A stretch of DNA of 64,000 nt, from positions 1-64,000 of the forward strand of contig NZ_AUBG01000002.1 of assembly GCF_000429125.1 (NCBI RefSeq). Direction: 5' to 3'. Position 1 is the stretch's first letter, and each line of letters begins with the position of its first letter. Positions 42,811-51,676 of the stretch are shown here, one piece after another. A program made the translations under genes and the position numbers. The notes under the pieces were generated by a model. The model saw only the letters and a program-made list of their open reading frames with translations, made no database searches and was not told where the DNA came from. The DNA is from Aequorivita capsosiphonis DSM 23843. Its GTDB lineage: Bacteria; Bacteroidota; Bacteroidia; Flavobacteriales; Flavobacteriaceae.

Positions 42811-45042
42811 TTACGACAAAAAATTGATTTTTAGAAATTTGATAAATGGATCTTCTGGATTGTCAGTTTGCATTAGACTAACGTAAGCATTATAAGCATT
42901 GGAATGAATTGAAATCTTTTCACGTAATCCGGCCATTGCTGCGGCTTTACTATAGTTTTCCTTCGCTCCTTCAAAATCGCCTTTATATAGCAAAGCTTCT
43001 GCAATAGTTGCGAATTTCCAAAGACTGGGAAATGGATCTTGTTCCGTAGCTTGGTATGCTTGATCTGCAAACGCAGTCATATCGCCCTTCTCTCCTTTCA
43101 TCAAACTGAGAAAAGCCAAGTTGATGGCCTGGTAATAAATTTGGGAATAATCTTTTTTCGCTTCAGAAATTTGTAGTGCCTTGCTGTAATGTTTAAAAGC
43201 CATCTGTAAGTCTTCCGCCAAAAATGTTTTTAAATATTGCCGTTTATATCTTCCGCCCATGATTCCCAACAAATTCGAATTATCTTTTGCCGTGGGATTC
43301 TCTATTAAAATGTTCATTGCCTCCTCTTCCCTACCAGCTGCTTCCAAAGCATAGATCAATCGTTCTAAGCCTTTGTTGTCAAGGTCTTTTAGCTTGGGAA
43401 GAAGTGTGTTTATCACTTCATTATACGCACCCATGGCAATGTTAATTTCCTCTTTGTTTGAAAATTTATTTAAAAAGCTCTGATTGGTCAAGGTTTTTAA
43501 AATGATGCGATAACCATCAGTATCCTCATCTTTAATTTGAACAATGGAAAAGTGATCTCCATCTATTATTTCCTGGTATTTCTTCGGAAAAGGTTTCAGA
43601 CTTGAAGAAATTGGCACAAACTCATCTCTTGTAGCTGCGATGCTTTTAAAGATAAAGGGATATTCGTTCTGAAACTTCTCGTTCCAAGCATCTCTAAGCT
43701 TTCGCATATACGGACTTCCCTCCTTTAGCTCCTTTTCATCATTGCCATAAGTGAAGAATTTTTCTAACTGAATTTCCGGTAATCCATTGCTCGGTGTTCC
43801 GAAGAATAAAACATGACTGATTCTGTCTAAATCATTTTTATCCAGTTCCAATAAAGCTTGCTGTGTTATAATTCCACCTAAGTCGTGGGCTAGAATTGCG
43901 ATCCGTTTATACTTGGAGAATTTGTTTCTAATAGAAGTAAGCAGATAATCTGAGTTTCTTTTGATATCACTGGCACAGGCCCAAATATTTTTACCCATTT
44001 CGGGGACTATATTCCCACTGTAACCTAAGGGGAATATATCCCAACCTTTCATCGCTTCATTGGCCATTAGTAAATTTGGCGCTTCGGAAAAGGTATGTTC
44101 GGCATCGCCAGAAAATCCGTGGACAAATAGAATAGCGCTATTGCTATTTTCTGTTTCTCTAAATGTGTTAACTGGTTCTTTTTTAGTTGTATTAGATGCT
44201 TCTGCTAAAGTGATTATTTCGTCTTCATCAGCATTTTCTTTTATCAAATTTGAGACAAAACTCACCACAAAATCTTCATAGATCTGAAGATTTGCAAACG
44301 GATTTTGGTCTGGATATATTTCGGGAACTCTCTTAAATAAGTATTGAACCACTTCAAAAATACGAACAAAGGGATCATTCTTTTCGTGCTTACTATCTCC
44401 TCTTAAAACTTCAATCATACATTGTGTAAAAAGGCTATTTTCTTGACCTTCTAAAACAACGCTCAATTGATCTGCGCGACAGGCGGAAACGATGGTCATT
44501 CCCCGACCGTCGTCTAAGTTCTGGGCTAGACCATCTGCATTGGTATGTTTGGGTTGCAGTGCTGAAACGCCCGCCGTCATTCCTGCGGCGTGACAACAGT
44601 CTAAAAAGAAGATCAATCTCCGTGATTTTAACTGTGATATTTTATATTTAATTTCTTCAGCCTTTACCCACGTGGTTTTATAATTTACTGGGTCATAATC
44701 ATACGGGCAGAGATGAAAATACTTTTGGTTTTCGTACTCGGGCTTCTTTTTTGCCGGATCTTTTATAAAAGTATTGTCGCTGTACATCCCGCCGTGACCG
44801 GAATAATAGAGTAATACTGAAGACTTTTCGTCGGTCCGTTCCAATAAATCATCAAAGGCTTTGAGGATGCCATTCCGGGTTGCCTTTTTTTTAGTAATTA
44901 TCTTTATATTTTTCCTGTAGTAGCTCCCGTGCTCTTTATCGGCTAAGATTTTATATAAAGCTTTGGCATCGTTAACAGTTTCGGGTAAATCATCACTGCC
45001 AACCCCAATTATAAGTGCGTGCGCATTTTTTAACTTGCTCAT
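42811..45042 (-). CDS. Caspase / alpha-beta hydrolase / TPR fusion protein
   Basis: 743 residues. Residues 1-265 are a caspase domain: HALIIGVGSDDLPET, H83 in YYSGHGG and C150 in FLDCCHAAG, so the dyad is intact. Residues about 300-470 resemble an alpha/beta hydrolase (AILFVHGFSGDAEHTF), but the elbow reads AHDLGG (385-390), with Asp387 in the place of the usual Ser. Residues about 535-743 are TPR-like helices (DLQMAFKHYSKALQISEAKK, ALLYKGDFEGAKENYSKA), similar to the TRAFs-binding-type region linked to signalling proteins. There is no signal peptide, so it is cytoplasmic. Its partners are the membrane TPR gene before it and the TIR gene after it. Confidence 0.85.
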   Translation of the reverse strand: MSKLKNAHALIIGVGSDDLPETVNDAKALYKILADKEHGSYYRKNIKIITKKKATRNGILKAFDDLLERTDEKSSVLLYYSGHGGMYSDNTFIKDPAKKKPEYENQKYFHLCPYDYDPVNYKTTWVKAEEIKYKISQLKSRRLIFFLDCCHAAGMTAGVSALQPKHTNADGLAQNLDDGRGMTIVSACRADQLSVVLEGQENSLFTQCMIEVLRGDSKHEKNDPFVRIFEVVQYLFKRVPEIYPDQNPFANLQIYEDFVVSFVSNLIKENADEDEIITLAEASNTTKKEPVNTFRETENSNSAILFVHGFSGDAEHTFSEAPNLLMANEAMKGWDIFPLGYSGNIVPEMGKNIWACASDIKRNSDYLLTSIRNKFSKYKRIAILAHDLGGIITQQALLELDKNDLDRISHVLFFGTPSNGLPEIQLEKFFTYGNDEKELKEGSPYMRKLRDAWNEKFQNEYPFIFKSIAATRDEFVPISSSLKPFPKKYQEIIDGDHFSIVQIKDEDTDGYRIILKTLTNQSFLNKFSNKEEINIAMGAYNEVINTLLPKLKDLDNKGLERLIYALEAAGREEEAMNILIENPTAKDNSNLLGIMGGRYKRQYLKTFLAEDLQMAFKHYSKALQISEAKKDYSQIYYQAINLAFLSLMKGEKGDMTAFADQAYQATEQDPFPSLWKFATIAEALLYKGDFEGAKENYSKAAAMAGLREKISIHSNAYNAYVSLMQTDNPEDPFIKFLKINFLS

Positions 45043-45100
45043 TTTTATATAGATAAAAGTTATCTTCGAGAAAGCTGAAAGCGCAGTTAAAGAGCTGAAA

Positions 45101-47077
45101 TCACTTCCAAAAGTTCATAACTTCCTCGAACTCCTTAGTTTTATTATACTTTAAAAATTGGGGGTCATTTTTAAAATATTTCCAGTGGTATTTATGTCCA
45201 TTGGCTACTGCCTTCAGTAAATGTTTATACATTTTAATGGTATTATCTGTGGCGGCATAATATTGGGCCAAGGCATAATCCACATCTCCGAACTGATAAT
45301 CGGCTCTTAAATTCTCTAAAGAATTGATGTTTTTTTCGGCATTGGAGTTCTTCCCAAGTTTAAAATTACTTATCGCTAATTTCGCCAAAACCTCAATATC
45401 TCTAGGGTTTTTAGTATGGATTTCTTTTAAGATTTTCTCGGCCTTTGCATATTCTTCCTTATAAAAGAAGGCATAGGACAGCATTTTAGTATCTAAATTT
45501 CCTTTTTCGGTATTGATGATTATATTGAAGAATTCATCTGCTTTGCTTCTATTATTTTTCAGCAAAAACTCCTTCCCTACCTGTAAATACAATTCTTGAG
45601 TTTCGGCTGGGGTTGCCGTTATTTCTATCTTTCTTAAAAATTGGTTGAGATCTTCTATTTTATTTCCCCGAACATAAGCTATGGCCAATGGCCTGTTCAA
45701 GGATTTAGCTTCGTCTTCCTGCTGCGCCTTTTCAATGTTTTGAATGGCAGTTGTGTATTTGCCCAATTCTATATCTGCATAGGCTTTCACATAGATCCGT
45801 TCAATGCAATGAGAGCAATTTTGCAGGCTCATGCTGTCCATATTAACGGTTTTGTAAATTGCTTCTACGTCTTTGGGTCGGTTAACGTATTGCAAGGCAA
45901 TAACCATTGCGGTTTTATTGGTTATTAGATCGAAAGGTGCAATATCATACTCTTTTAAAATTGATTTATACACGGTGCGGTTATCCCCTCTTAAAAGCGC
46001 TTGATACATATTTAGTAGGTTCAATTGCCGATTGTTTGAATAGGAATCTGGTTTTATTAAATTTAATAGGGAATCGGCTTTTTTATATTCACCTTGGTTG
46101 TAATAATGGGCAACACGCAAAACTTTGGGTTCAAAATAGTCGGAATCTGCGGCAATAGATTTATTGAGTAATTCTATATACTCTTTGTTGTTATTGTCGT
46201 TGCTGTATTTGGCTTCAAGGAGATATTTATAAGCATCATATTTTGGAGGGGTTTCTTGGAGCATCAATTTTTTTTTGTCTTCCGTAACAAAATACCCCGT
46301 TATGGATTCATTGAGATCTTCAATGCATTGCAACGGATTTTCCTTGGAACATTCCGAAGATTTAAAGGAAATAAGGGTTTTATTGGAGTTCCCATCTGTA
46401 ATGGTTCCTTGAAAAAGCATTTCGTCGTTTTTAAGATAGAAATTTCCCGAAATGATTTTGCTGGGGTTTAGATATTGCTTGACAACTGCCCTTTCGTCAT
46501 CTTCGGTGGCTGTTCCTTTAAGGTTGATTTTGTATTCGTCAATTAAATCTTGGGTAATCACTTGCGCTACTTGGTTTTCCGTAATTCCGTGAATAATCCA
46601 GTCGGAAGCCATCTTGCTTACAATGTTATATTTTGGATCGCCGGTATTGTTGCCAAAACGTAAAACTGCAATTTTATCATTGCTTTCTATTTTTGCAATA
46701 GCCTCATTATTTTCTTGGGAAAAATTTTTATCGACAATAAAAAATACGGTGAGAACACAAATGGAAGTGATTATTCCCCAAAAAGTAAAATATATTTTCT
46801 TAAATGCCGCTTTTTTCTTTATGTCCTTTTCATCAACTTCTGCTTCGGCTTTTTGTAATGGAGCAAGTCGAAACCTCCATAGAAAAAAAATATAGAGTGG
46901 AAAACAAAGTAGCAAAACAATAATTAAAAAAGTAACAGATTTATGAGGAAGCCCCAAAGGTTGCCATGTTACCGAAAGCACCTGCAATATCACCCACGCA
47001 GATACCACATATATGGACAACATTTTGAAGACTTCCTTTTCATTGCATTGCCTAAAAAAGGAATTAAGCTTCATCAT
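45101..47077 (-). CDS. Membrane TPR protein with FlgO-like domain
   Basis: 658 residues. Two spans (about 20-66) and a third (about 95-113) are followed by a FlgO-like segment (KIAVLRFGNNTGDPKYNIVSKMASDWIIHG, near 139-168) and TPR helices over most of 280-640 (for example AYADIELGKYTTAIQNIEKAQQED and YAFFYKEEYAKAEKILKEIH). This layout is typical of membrane TPR regulators that, in other bacteria, carry an N-terminal DNA-binding or cyclase domain, missing here. It is first in the operon, 58 bp before the caspase fusion gene. A sensor or scaffold role for the TIR/caspase locus is plausible. Confidence 0.78.
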   Translation of the reverse strand: MMKLNSFFRQCNEKEVFKMLSIYVVSAWVILQVLSVTWQPLGLPHKSVTFLIIVLLLCFPLYIFFLWRFRLAPLQKAEAEVDEKDIKKKAAFKKIYFTFWGIITSICVLTVFFIVDKNFSQENNEAIAKIESNDKIAVLRFGNNTGDPKYNIVSKMASDWIIHGITENQVAQVITQDLIDEYKINLKGTATEDDERAVVKQYLNPSKIISGNFYLKNDEMLFQGTITDGNSNKTLISFKSSECSKENPLQCIEDLNESITGYFVTEDKKKLMLQETPPKYDAYKYLLEAKYSNDNNNKEYIELLNKSIAADSDYFEPKVLRVAHYYNQGEYKKADSLLNLIKPDSYSNNRQLNLLNMYQALLRGDNRTVYKSILKEYDIAPFDLITNKTAMVIALQYVNRPKDVEAIYKTVNMDSMSLQNCSHCIERIYVKAYADIELGKYTTAIQNIEKAQQEDEAKSLNRPLAIAYVRGNKIEDLNQFLRKIEITATPAETQELYLQVGKEFLLKNNRSKADEFFNIIINTEKGNLDTKMLSYAFFYKEEYAKAEKILKEIHTKNPRDIEVLAKLAISNFKLGKNSNAEKNINSLENLRADYQFGDVDYALAQYYAATDNTIKMYKHLLKAVANGHKYHWKYFKNDPQFLKYNKTKEFEEVMNFWK

Positions 47078-47201
47078 ATTTGGTTAGAGTAGCTAAGTTA
47101 CTTAAATTCATTCAGCTTCCCTTAATAATTATGAATTTATACAAGTACTTGCCTATTAATTCATTACCTTTATCTAATGTCTAATTTAAATCTTTTCAAT
47201 C

Positions 47202-47321
47202 ATGGCTCAAACACCAGATAAAAAACCAGCCACAAATAAGGCTGCACAATCAAAACCCGCTAAAGCTACGGCAAAACCAAAGGTTAAACCAAAACCAGGA
47301 GCAGATATAAGACCAGATTAG
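47202..47321 (+). CDS. Small lysine/alanine/proline-rich protein (39 residues)
   Basis: ATG at 47202, TAG at 47319-47321. The composition is dominated by Lys, Ala, Pro and Thr in near-repeats (KKPATNKAAQSKPAKATAKPK), like the tails of bacterial H1-type nucleic-acid-binding proteins. It is too short to judge by coding statistics alone, but a terminator-like hairpin follows at 47350-47388 and nothing overlaps it. A chromatin or RNA-associated role is inferred from composition only. Confidence 0.45.
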   Translation: MAQTPDKKPATNKAAQSKPAKATAKPKVKPKPGADIRPD

Positions 47322-47349
47322 TTACTTAGGTTTCGCTAAAAAATTGATA

Positions 47350-47388
47350 AAATCCCTTTGTTTTTATAAATTATGGAGGGGTTTTTTT
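47350..47388 (+). terminator. Terminator-like hairpin after the small Lys-rich gene
   Basis: Plus strand: AAATCCCT (47350-47357) pairs with AGGGGTTT (47377-47384) with one G-U pair, loop 19 nt, then a T-tract to 47388. It supports transcription of the small gene at 47202. Confidence 0.6.
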
Positions 47389-47588
47389 ATGGAAATATGG
47401 TAAGGCAAGCGCTGAGAAAGTTTTGCTTGAAGCTTCTATTCCATTACGATAAGATAAGTGTGAAATTAAAGAAAGTTCTTTTCGATAATGAATTTCGAAA
47501 AAAACTTTCTTCTTACTTATTGAGTTGTTTGAATAAAGGGATTTTTGCTTCAGTATAAACCAAGTTTTAAATCCTTCTTGAATAGACT

Positions 47589-48218
47589 TTATTTATTCAT
47601 CATAGCTTCCAAACCTTTCCTGTTGGTTGACTTCCCGTAGATTTTTTGTTCAGGATCCATAATATGGGTGTCCTTCAAGTTACCGATATAAACAGATTCA
47701 AAACCAATATCTTCTATTAGTTGTTGGGTAATCTGTTTGCTCTCCTCATCTTGAGCCGCGAATGGTACAGCCATCTTGTCTGAGGTTCGGAATGCATTAT
47801 CTCTTAAATGTTCGGCATAAATGGTGTTGAATGCCTTTGATGTTTTGGCTGTTCCGAATTTCATTGCAGTATATTCTGAAGCATTAAGATTGCCGTCACG
47901 AACTTCCTGAGCCATTGCACCATCTCTTTTTGGGTACGGATTGGTAGCGTCAATGATTACTTTACCTTTATATTCTCCTGCGTAATGTTCAGACAGTTCA
48001 TCAATGGCCTTAAAAGGAACTGCTAGCAGATAGACATCTGCATTGGCTTCCCAAGCTTCATCAAGACTAACGGCCTTGGCCTTCCCTCCTGCTTCTTGCA
48101 CCAATTGATTTAATTGATCGGGATGTCTGCTGGTAAACAAAACTTCATGTCCTGCTTTCGCCCAGTGTTTTCCTAAGTTACCTCCAATATTTCCACTTCC
48201 TATTACTCCTATTTTCAT
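47589..48218 (-). CDS. NAD(P)-binding reductase, F420:NADPH oxidoreductase-like
   Basis: 209 residues. Rossmann start MKIGVIGSGNIGGNLGKHWAKAG and the NADP-pocket TSRHPDQL, then DVYLLAVPFKAIDEL and a VIIDATNPYPKRDG segment, as in the NpdG/F420_oxidored family. Many bacterial members do not use F420. A dimer-type C-terminus follows. It precedes a small charged-protein gene by 16 bp on the same strand and a nitroreductase, so a redox-stress set is likely. Confidence 0.82.
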   Translation of the reverse strand: MKIGVIGSGNIGGNLGKHWAKAGHEVLFTSRHPDQLNQLVQEAGGKAKAVSLDEAWEANADVYLLAVPFKAIDELSEHYAGEYKGKVIIDATNPYPKRDGAMAQEVRDGNLNASEYTAMKFGTAKTSKAFNTIYAEHLRDNAFRTSDKMAVPFAAQDEESKQITQQLIEDIGFESVYIGNLKDTHIMDPEQKIYGKSTNRKGLEAMMNK

Positions 48219-48234
48219 AATTTTTATTTTTAGT

Positions 48235-48435
48235 TTATTCTTCTTCGGAATTGACTTTTTTTAAAGTATCGGAAATTTTCTTCTTTTCCGATTTCGATTT
48301 CATTTCTTCGTCTTTTTCCATCTTTAGTTCTCCATCGCCCTTTATTTTTAAATCTTCCTTTTTATCGGTTTTACCGAAATTGGAGGACTTTCTATATTCA
48401 TTCTGAAAATCTGCGTGTTCTTTTTTCTTCTCCAT
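48235..48435 (-). CDS. Small highly charged protein of unknown function
   Basis: 66 residues with a very high share of Lys and Glu (MEKKKEHADFQNEYRKSSNF, then KKEDLKIKGDGELKMEKD). It has no hydrophobic segment and probably is soluble and disordered or helical. It lies 16 bp upstream of the reductase start and 19 bp downstream of the nitroreductase, so it fits an operon. No family is recognised. Confidence 0.55.
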   Translation of the reverse strand: MEKKKEHADFQNEYRKSSNFGKTDKKEDLKIKGDGELKMEKDEEMKSKSEKKKISDTLKKVNSEEE

Positions 48436-48454
48436 AGTTCTTTATTTTACTGTT

Positions 48455-49060
48455 TTAGTTTTTAAAGTTACCGTTGAAAGCAAACTCTTCCTGTGATTTT
48501 CTTTCACGCATTTCATTGAGTTCCTGCCTTTTTAGATCTTCCGGTAATACATCTGGATCACCACCAAAATAACCAAAAGCCACGGCAGTTGTTACGTGAT
48601 AGTCATCTGTGAAATGAAATTCCTTGTGTGCTTTTTTAAATTGTACGCCGGCCATTTGATGTACGGCAATGTCCATGCTATTGGCCTGATGAATTACATT
48701 TCCCATAAATAATCCTAAATCGTGATGGGCGTGAAAGTTCTCCTTATCATTTGTTTTCATCGTTTTTTTAAACGCATTGATCCATAACATTTGTGAATTC
48801 CCCGCCCAGCTTTGATTAAATTCATCTAAGCAGTTAAAAATACGATCGTATGTGGCAGATCCTTTTATCCCCCATATAATTCGCCAAGGCTGAATATTTG
48901 AGGCACTTGGCGCCCATCTACCCGCTTCCAATATTTTTTTTGCGTCTGGTTCACAAATAGGTGTATTGGCAAATACTCTCGGACTCCATCTATTTTTGAT
49001 GCTTTCCAAAACAGGATGATCTAAAGGAGTATTTTTAGAAACGGTTTGCTTGTCTTTCAT
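48455..49060 (-). CDS. Nitroreductase family protein
   Basis: 201 residues. N-terminal RWSPRVFANTPICEPDAKKILEAGRWAPSASNIQPWRIIW holds the conserved FMN-phosphate arginines and the WAPS.NIQPW pattern of this family, and GYFGGDPDVLPEDL is the usual late FMN-contacting segment. It reduces nitro- or quinone-type substrates with NAD(P)H. It is the first of three minus-strand genes with 16-19 bp gaps, divergent from terC. Confidence 0.87.
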   Translation of the reverse strand: MKDKQTVSKNTPLDHPVLESIKNRWSPRVFANTPICEPDAKKILEAGRWAPSASNIQPWRIIWGIKGSATYDRIFNCLDEFNQSWAGNSQMLWINAFKKTMKTNDKENFHAHHDLGLFMGNVIHQANSMDIAVHQMAGVQFKKAHKEFHFTDDYHVTTAVAFGYFGGDPDVLPEDLKRQELNEMRERKSQEEFAFNGNFKN

Positions 49061-49197
49061 ATTTTTCTTTTAAATGTAAGGGGTTTAGCTTCGGTTTAAA
49101 AACTTTTAAAAAAGAATTAACGCTCTCCACGAGTATTAACATTTCACTGTATTAAATAAACTGTAATTGCGCTTATTTTTGTTCAAAATAATACCGA

Positions 49198-50151
49198 ATG
49201 ATGGTCTGGGCAATATTTATCGCTTTTATTATTTTATGTTTAGCATTGGATCTGGGAGTTTTCAATCGTAAGCCTCACGTCATTAAGACTAAAGAAGCCG
49301 CTATTTGGACTACAATTTGGGTGGTGATTGCCATTGGGTTTTCCGGTATAATCTATTGGCTCTTTAATGACAACTTAGTTGAAAATCCTACTAATCTAAC
49401 GCCGCAACTTGCCGTTCTTAAATACATTACCGGCTATTTGATAGAACTTTCTTTAAGCATTGACAACGTCTTTGTAATAGCTGTAATTTTCTCTTCGTTC
49501 GCCATTCCACAGAAGTACCAACACGAAGTTTTGTTTTGGGGCATTTTAGGTGCTATCGTCTTTAGAGCCCTGATGATATTTTTTGGAGTGGCACTTATCA
49601 ATAAGTTTGATTGGATAATCTATGTTTTTGGAGCATTTCTTTTAGTCACTGCCTTTAGGATGTTATTCCATAAAGAGGAAGAATTTGATCCTAAAAAATC
49701 CAAAATGTTCCGTTTTCTAAAAAAGCTTTTTCCAATAAGCTATAAAATGGATGATGATAAGTTTTTCATCAAGCGGATGGGGGTTCGTGCCGCTACACCC
49801 CTATTTGTTGCCTTGATAATAATAGAACTTACGGACATACTTTTTGCGCTAGATAGCATACCGGCTATTCTGGCAATAACTGCAGATCCATTTATTGTTT
49901 TCAGTTCGAATATTTTAGCCATTTTAGGACTGCGATCTATGTACTTTTTAATATCCAGAATGTTGACGAAATTTAGATATATAAATTATAGTTTAGTTGT
50001 AATTCTAGCCTTTGTAGGAGTAAAAATGATACTCTCCCATACTATTGAAATTCCAGAATGGCTATCCTTGGCAGTCATTGGCTTTTCACTTGCAGCGGGG
50101 ATAGTGGCATCTGTAGTTATTCCAAATCCAAATCCCGCTGAAGAACAATAA
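49198..50151 (+). CDS. TerC-family membrane protein (Alx-like)
   Basis: 317 residues with about eight spans. Family signatures are EAAIWTTIWVVIAIGFSGIIYWL near the N-terminus and ELSLSIDNVFVIAVIFSSFAIP with the acidic SIDN box, then a second half with ELTDILFALDSIPAILAIT, the other acidic FALDSIPA box. TerC/Alx proteins are implicated in metal (Mn) homeostasis and efflux during protein secretion. No tellurite genes are near. It is followed by the hpf-like gene 80 bp on. Confidence 0.88.
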   Translation: MMVWAIFIAFIILCLALDLGVFNRKPHVIKTKEAAIWTTIWVVIAIGFSGIIYWLFNDNLVENPTNLTPQLAVLKYITGYLIELSLSIDNVFVIAVIFSSFAIPQKYQHEVLFWGILGAIVFRALMIFFGVALINKFDWIIYVFGAFLLVTAFRMLFHKEEEFDPKKSKMFRFLKKLFPISYKMDDDKFFIKRMGVRAATPLFVALIIIELTDILFALDSIPAILAITADPFIVFSSNILAILGLRSMYFLISRMLTKFRYINYSLVVILAFVGVKMILSHTIEIPEWLSLAVIGFSLAAGIVASVVIPNPNPAEEQ

Positions 50152-50174
50152 TTTCACAAAATCCTACTAAAAGT

Positions 50175-50205
50175 TTGGCATGACTTTTTTGCTATCGTAC
50201 CTTTA
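50175..50205 (+). promoter_or_regulatory. Candidate Bacteroidota-type promoter of the hpf-like gene
   Basis: TTG (50175-50177), then 20 nt, then TACCTTTA (50198-50205), 27 bp before the ATG at 50232. This fits the phylum's -33 TTG and -7 TAnnTTTG pattern, with one base different at the end. Confidence 0.5.
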
Positions 50206-50231
50206 GAATTGATAATAAAAACCAAAAGATT

Positions 50232-50534
50232 ATGAAAATAAATTTTGAGTACCACGAAGTGGCAGGTAGCCAAAGGTTAGAGGCCTTTGTTACAGAAAGA
50301 TTAAATAAACTTGAAACAAAATATGATTCCATAATTGGTGGAGACGTTTATTTTAAAAAGCAAAATTCTACCAATCCTGAACTAGGAAAAATTTGTAGTG
50401 TTCGGTTAAGTATTCCTGGTTCTACCATATTTGCGGAATCGTCTAGCGCATCTTTTGAAGCATCGGTAGCTAAAGTTATTACAGAGCTTCGCACCCAATT
50501 GCAAAAACGTAAGGAAAAATTAAAAGCACATTAA
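50232..50534 (+). CDS. hpf: Ribosome hibernation-promoting factor / RaiA family protein (short form)
   Basis: 100 residues with a single beta-alpha-beta-beta-beta-alpha domain: MKINFEYHEVAGSQRLEAFVTERLNKLE, then VYFKKQNS and a lysine-rich closing helix (VITELRTQLQKRKEKLKAH). Short-form HPF blocks or dimerises ribosomes in stationary phase. It lies 8 bp before the next gene and is probably co-transcribed with it. The strand-helix layout and length match the family, though the sequence is divergent. Confidence 0.85.
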   Translation: MKINFEYHEVAGSQRLEAFVTERLNKLETKYDSIIGGDVYFKKQNSTNPELGKICSVRLSIPGSTIFAESSSASFEASVAKVITELRTQLQKRKEKLKAH

Positions 50535-50542
50535 TAGATAGT

Positions 50543-51019
50543 ATGAAAGATATGGGACAAATAGCGCGCAATGATAAACAATTAACGCTTATATACAGTA
50601 GCAATACACGCGTTGGAACGCATACACTGAGTTATCTTACAGGAATGGAGGGCCGGTATTTAGCAATAGACTTGGCGAAAACCAAGGTAGCTGATACGCA
50701 ATGGGCAGAAATTGCCGAAGCTCTTGGAGTAAAAATTGGTGATTTGGTTGACAAAAGAGAGCTAGATATAGATGCAGAAACTACTGAAAATTTTGATTCA
50801 ACTGATTGGCTTAAAATTATTCAGAAAAATGACTCGGCTATTTCTAGACCTATTGCTATAATGGGTAAGAGAACGAAACAGATTGATAATCCCCCGGAGA
50901 TTATGGAGTTCTTTGAAGTGGATTCTGCAGGCTTGGAACAAAGTCCATTAGATGGTGGGGAACCCGATATTGAAAGAACCACGGAAAATGAAAATTTCAT
51001 TGAAAAACATAAAGAATAA
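50543..51019 (+). CDS. ArsC/Spx-type thioredoxin-fold protein lacking the active-site cysteine
   Basis: 158 residues. The ArsC-like C-terminal block (SRPIAIMGKRTKQIDNPPEIMEFF) and the interior WAEIAEALGVKIGDLVDKRE match the ArsC family, but the N-terminal redox loop reads IYSSNTRVGTHT with no cysteine. Arsenate reduction is therefore unlikely; a binding or regulatory role is inferred. It is 8 bp after the hpf-like gene, which suggests co-expression in stationary phase. Its stop codon and the convergent gene end at 51020 abut. Confidence 0.75.
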   Translation: MKDMGQIARNDKQLTLIYSSNTRVGTHTLSYLTGMEGRYLAIDLAKTKVADTQWAEIAEALGVKIGDLVDKRELDIDAETTENFDSTDWLKIIQKNDSAISRPIAIMGKRTKQIDNPPEIMEFFEVDSAGLEQSPLDGGEPDIERTTENENFIEKHKE

Positions 51020-51385
51020 TTACTCTTGTTGAATTTTTTCCAATGGTTGTATTTCTGGCTTAACTTGTTTGTAAATTTTTAGCTGGGGTCGCGTTAAGAT
51101 ATCTTGCATATCTGCAGTCTCCTCTTGCTGAAGTTGATAAAGCAAGTTAAGCTTTTCTTTTCCGCTGAACTCAGCTTCAATCTTATAACGGCGAATTAAA
51201 AATTCTTCTACTTTCTGCTGAAACAACAATTGTTGTTCCCCAGTCATTCCGAGTTCTGGAATATATCTATTTGTAATTTCTATGGCTTGCTTTTTAGCAG
51301 TGGCATTGGATTCCTGTAGAAATGGATCTTGTGAAAAGGCCGAAAAACTCATAAATAAAAGTAATAGGCCGAATATATTTTTCAT
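51020..51385 (-). CDS. Exported protein of unknown function
   Basis: 121 residues from the ATG at 51385, which gives a clean signal peptide (MKNIFGLLLLFMSFSAFSQ). The mature protein is helical and polar (KKQAIEITNRYIPELGMTG, then QQKVEEFLIRRYKIEAEF), with the size and pattern of small Spy/CpxP-like periplasmic proteins, though no motif confirms this. It is convergent with the ArsC-like gene with zero gap. Confidence 0.65.
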   Translation of the reverse strand: MKNIFGLLLLFMSFSAFSQDPFLQESNATAKKQAIEITNRYIPELGMTGEQQLLFQQKVEEFLIRRYKIEAEFSGKEKLNLLYQLQQEETADMQDILTRPQLKIYKQVKPEIQPLEKIQQE

Positions 51386-51676
51386 GGCTTTGAATTTATT
51401 TATCATTGAAATTAATGAATTTATAAACTCCTTCCAATTACTTTAACTCACTTTAACGCGCTGGAATATGAGCTTTAGTCTGAAATTTTACCGGTCTCTG
51501 GTAGAATTAAAATGATGTGCTCTAGTATATCTCACTTTTCCTAAATTCCCTCGTTTCATAAAAATATGGCAGTAAACAATTTATAAGCATTAGACTTTTA
51601 AATGTCGTATTATTTTAATAGCCTCTTCCTTCGGCAGGTTGGTATGACTTTCAATAGCTAGAAGTTTAGTTTCAGA
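51386..51676. other. Intergenic gap before the PKS operon 3' end
   Basis: About 290 bp; no gene seen. A 7-bp hairpin (AGTTTCA/TGAAACT) overlaps the end of the ACP gene but lacks a T-tract. Confidence 0.4.

Noticed and set aside
50174-50195. Possible sigma-54 promoter (TTGGCATG ... TTGCT) before the hpf-like gene
   Set aside because: The gap between GG and GC is 12 nt instead of the strict 10; the TTG-N20-TACCTTTA promoter fits better.
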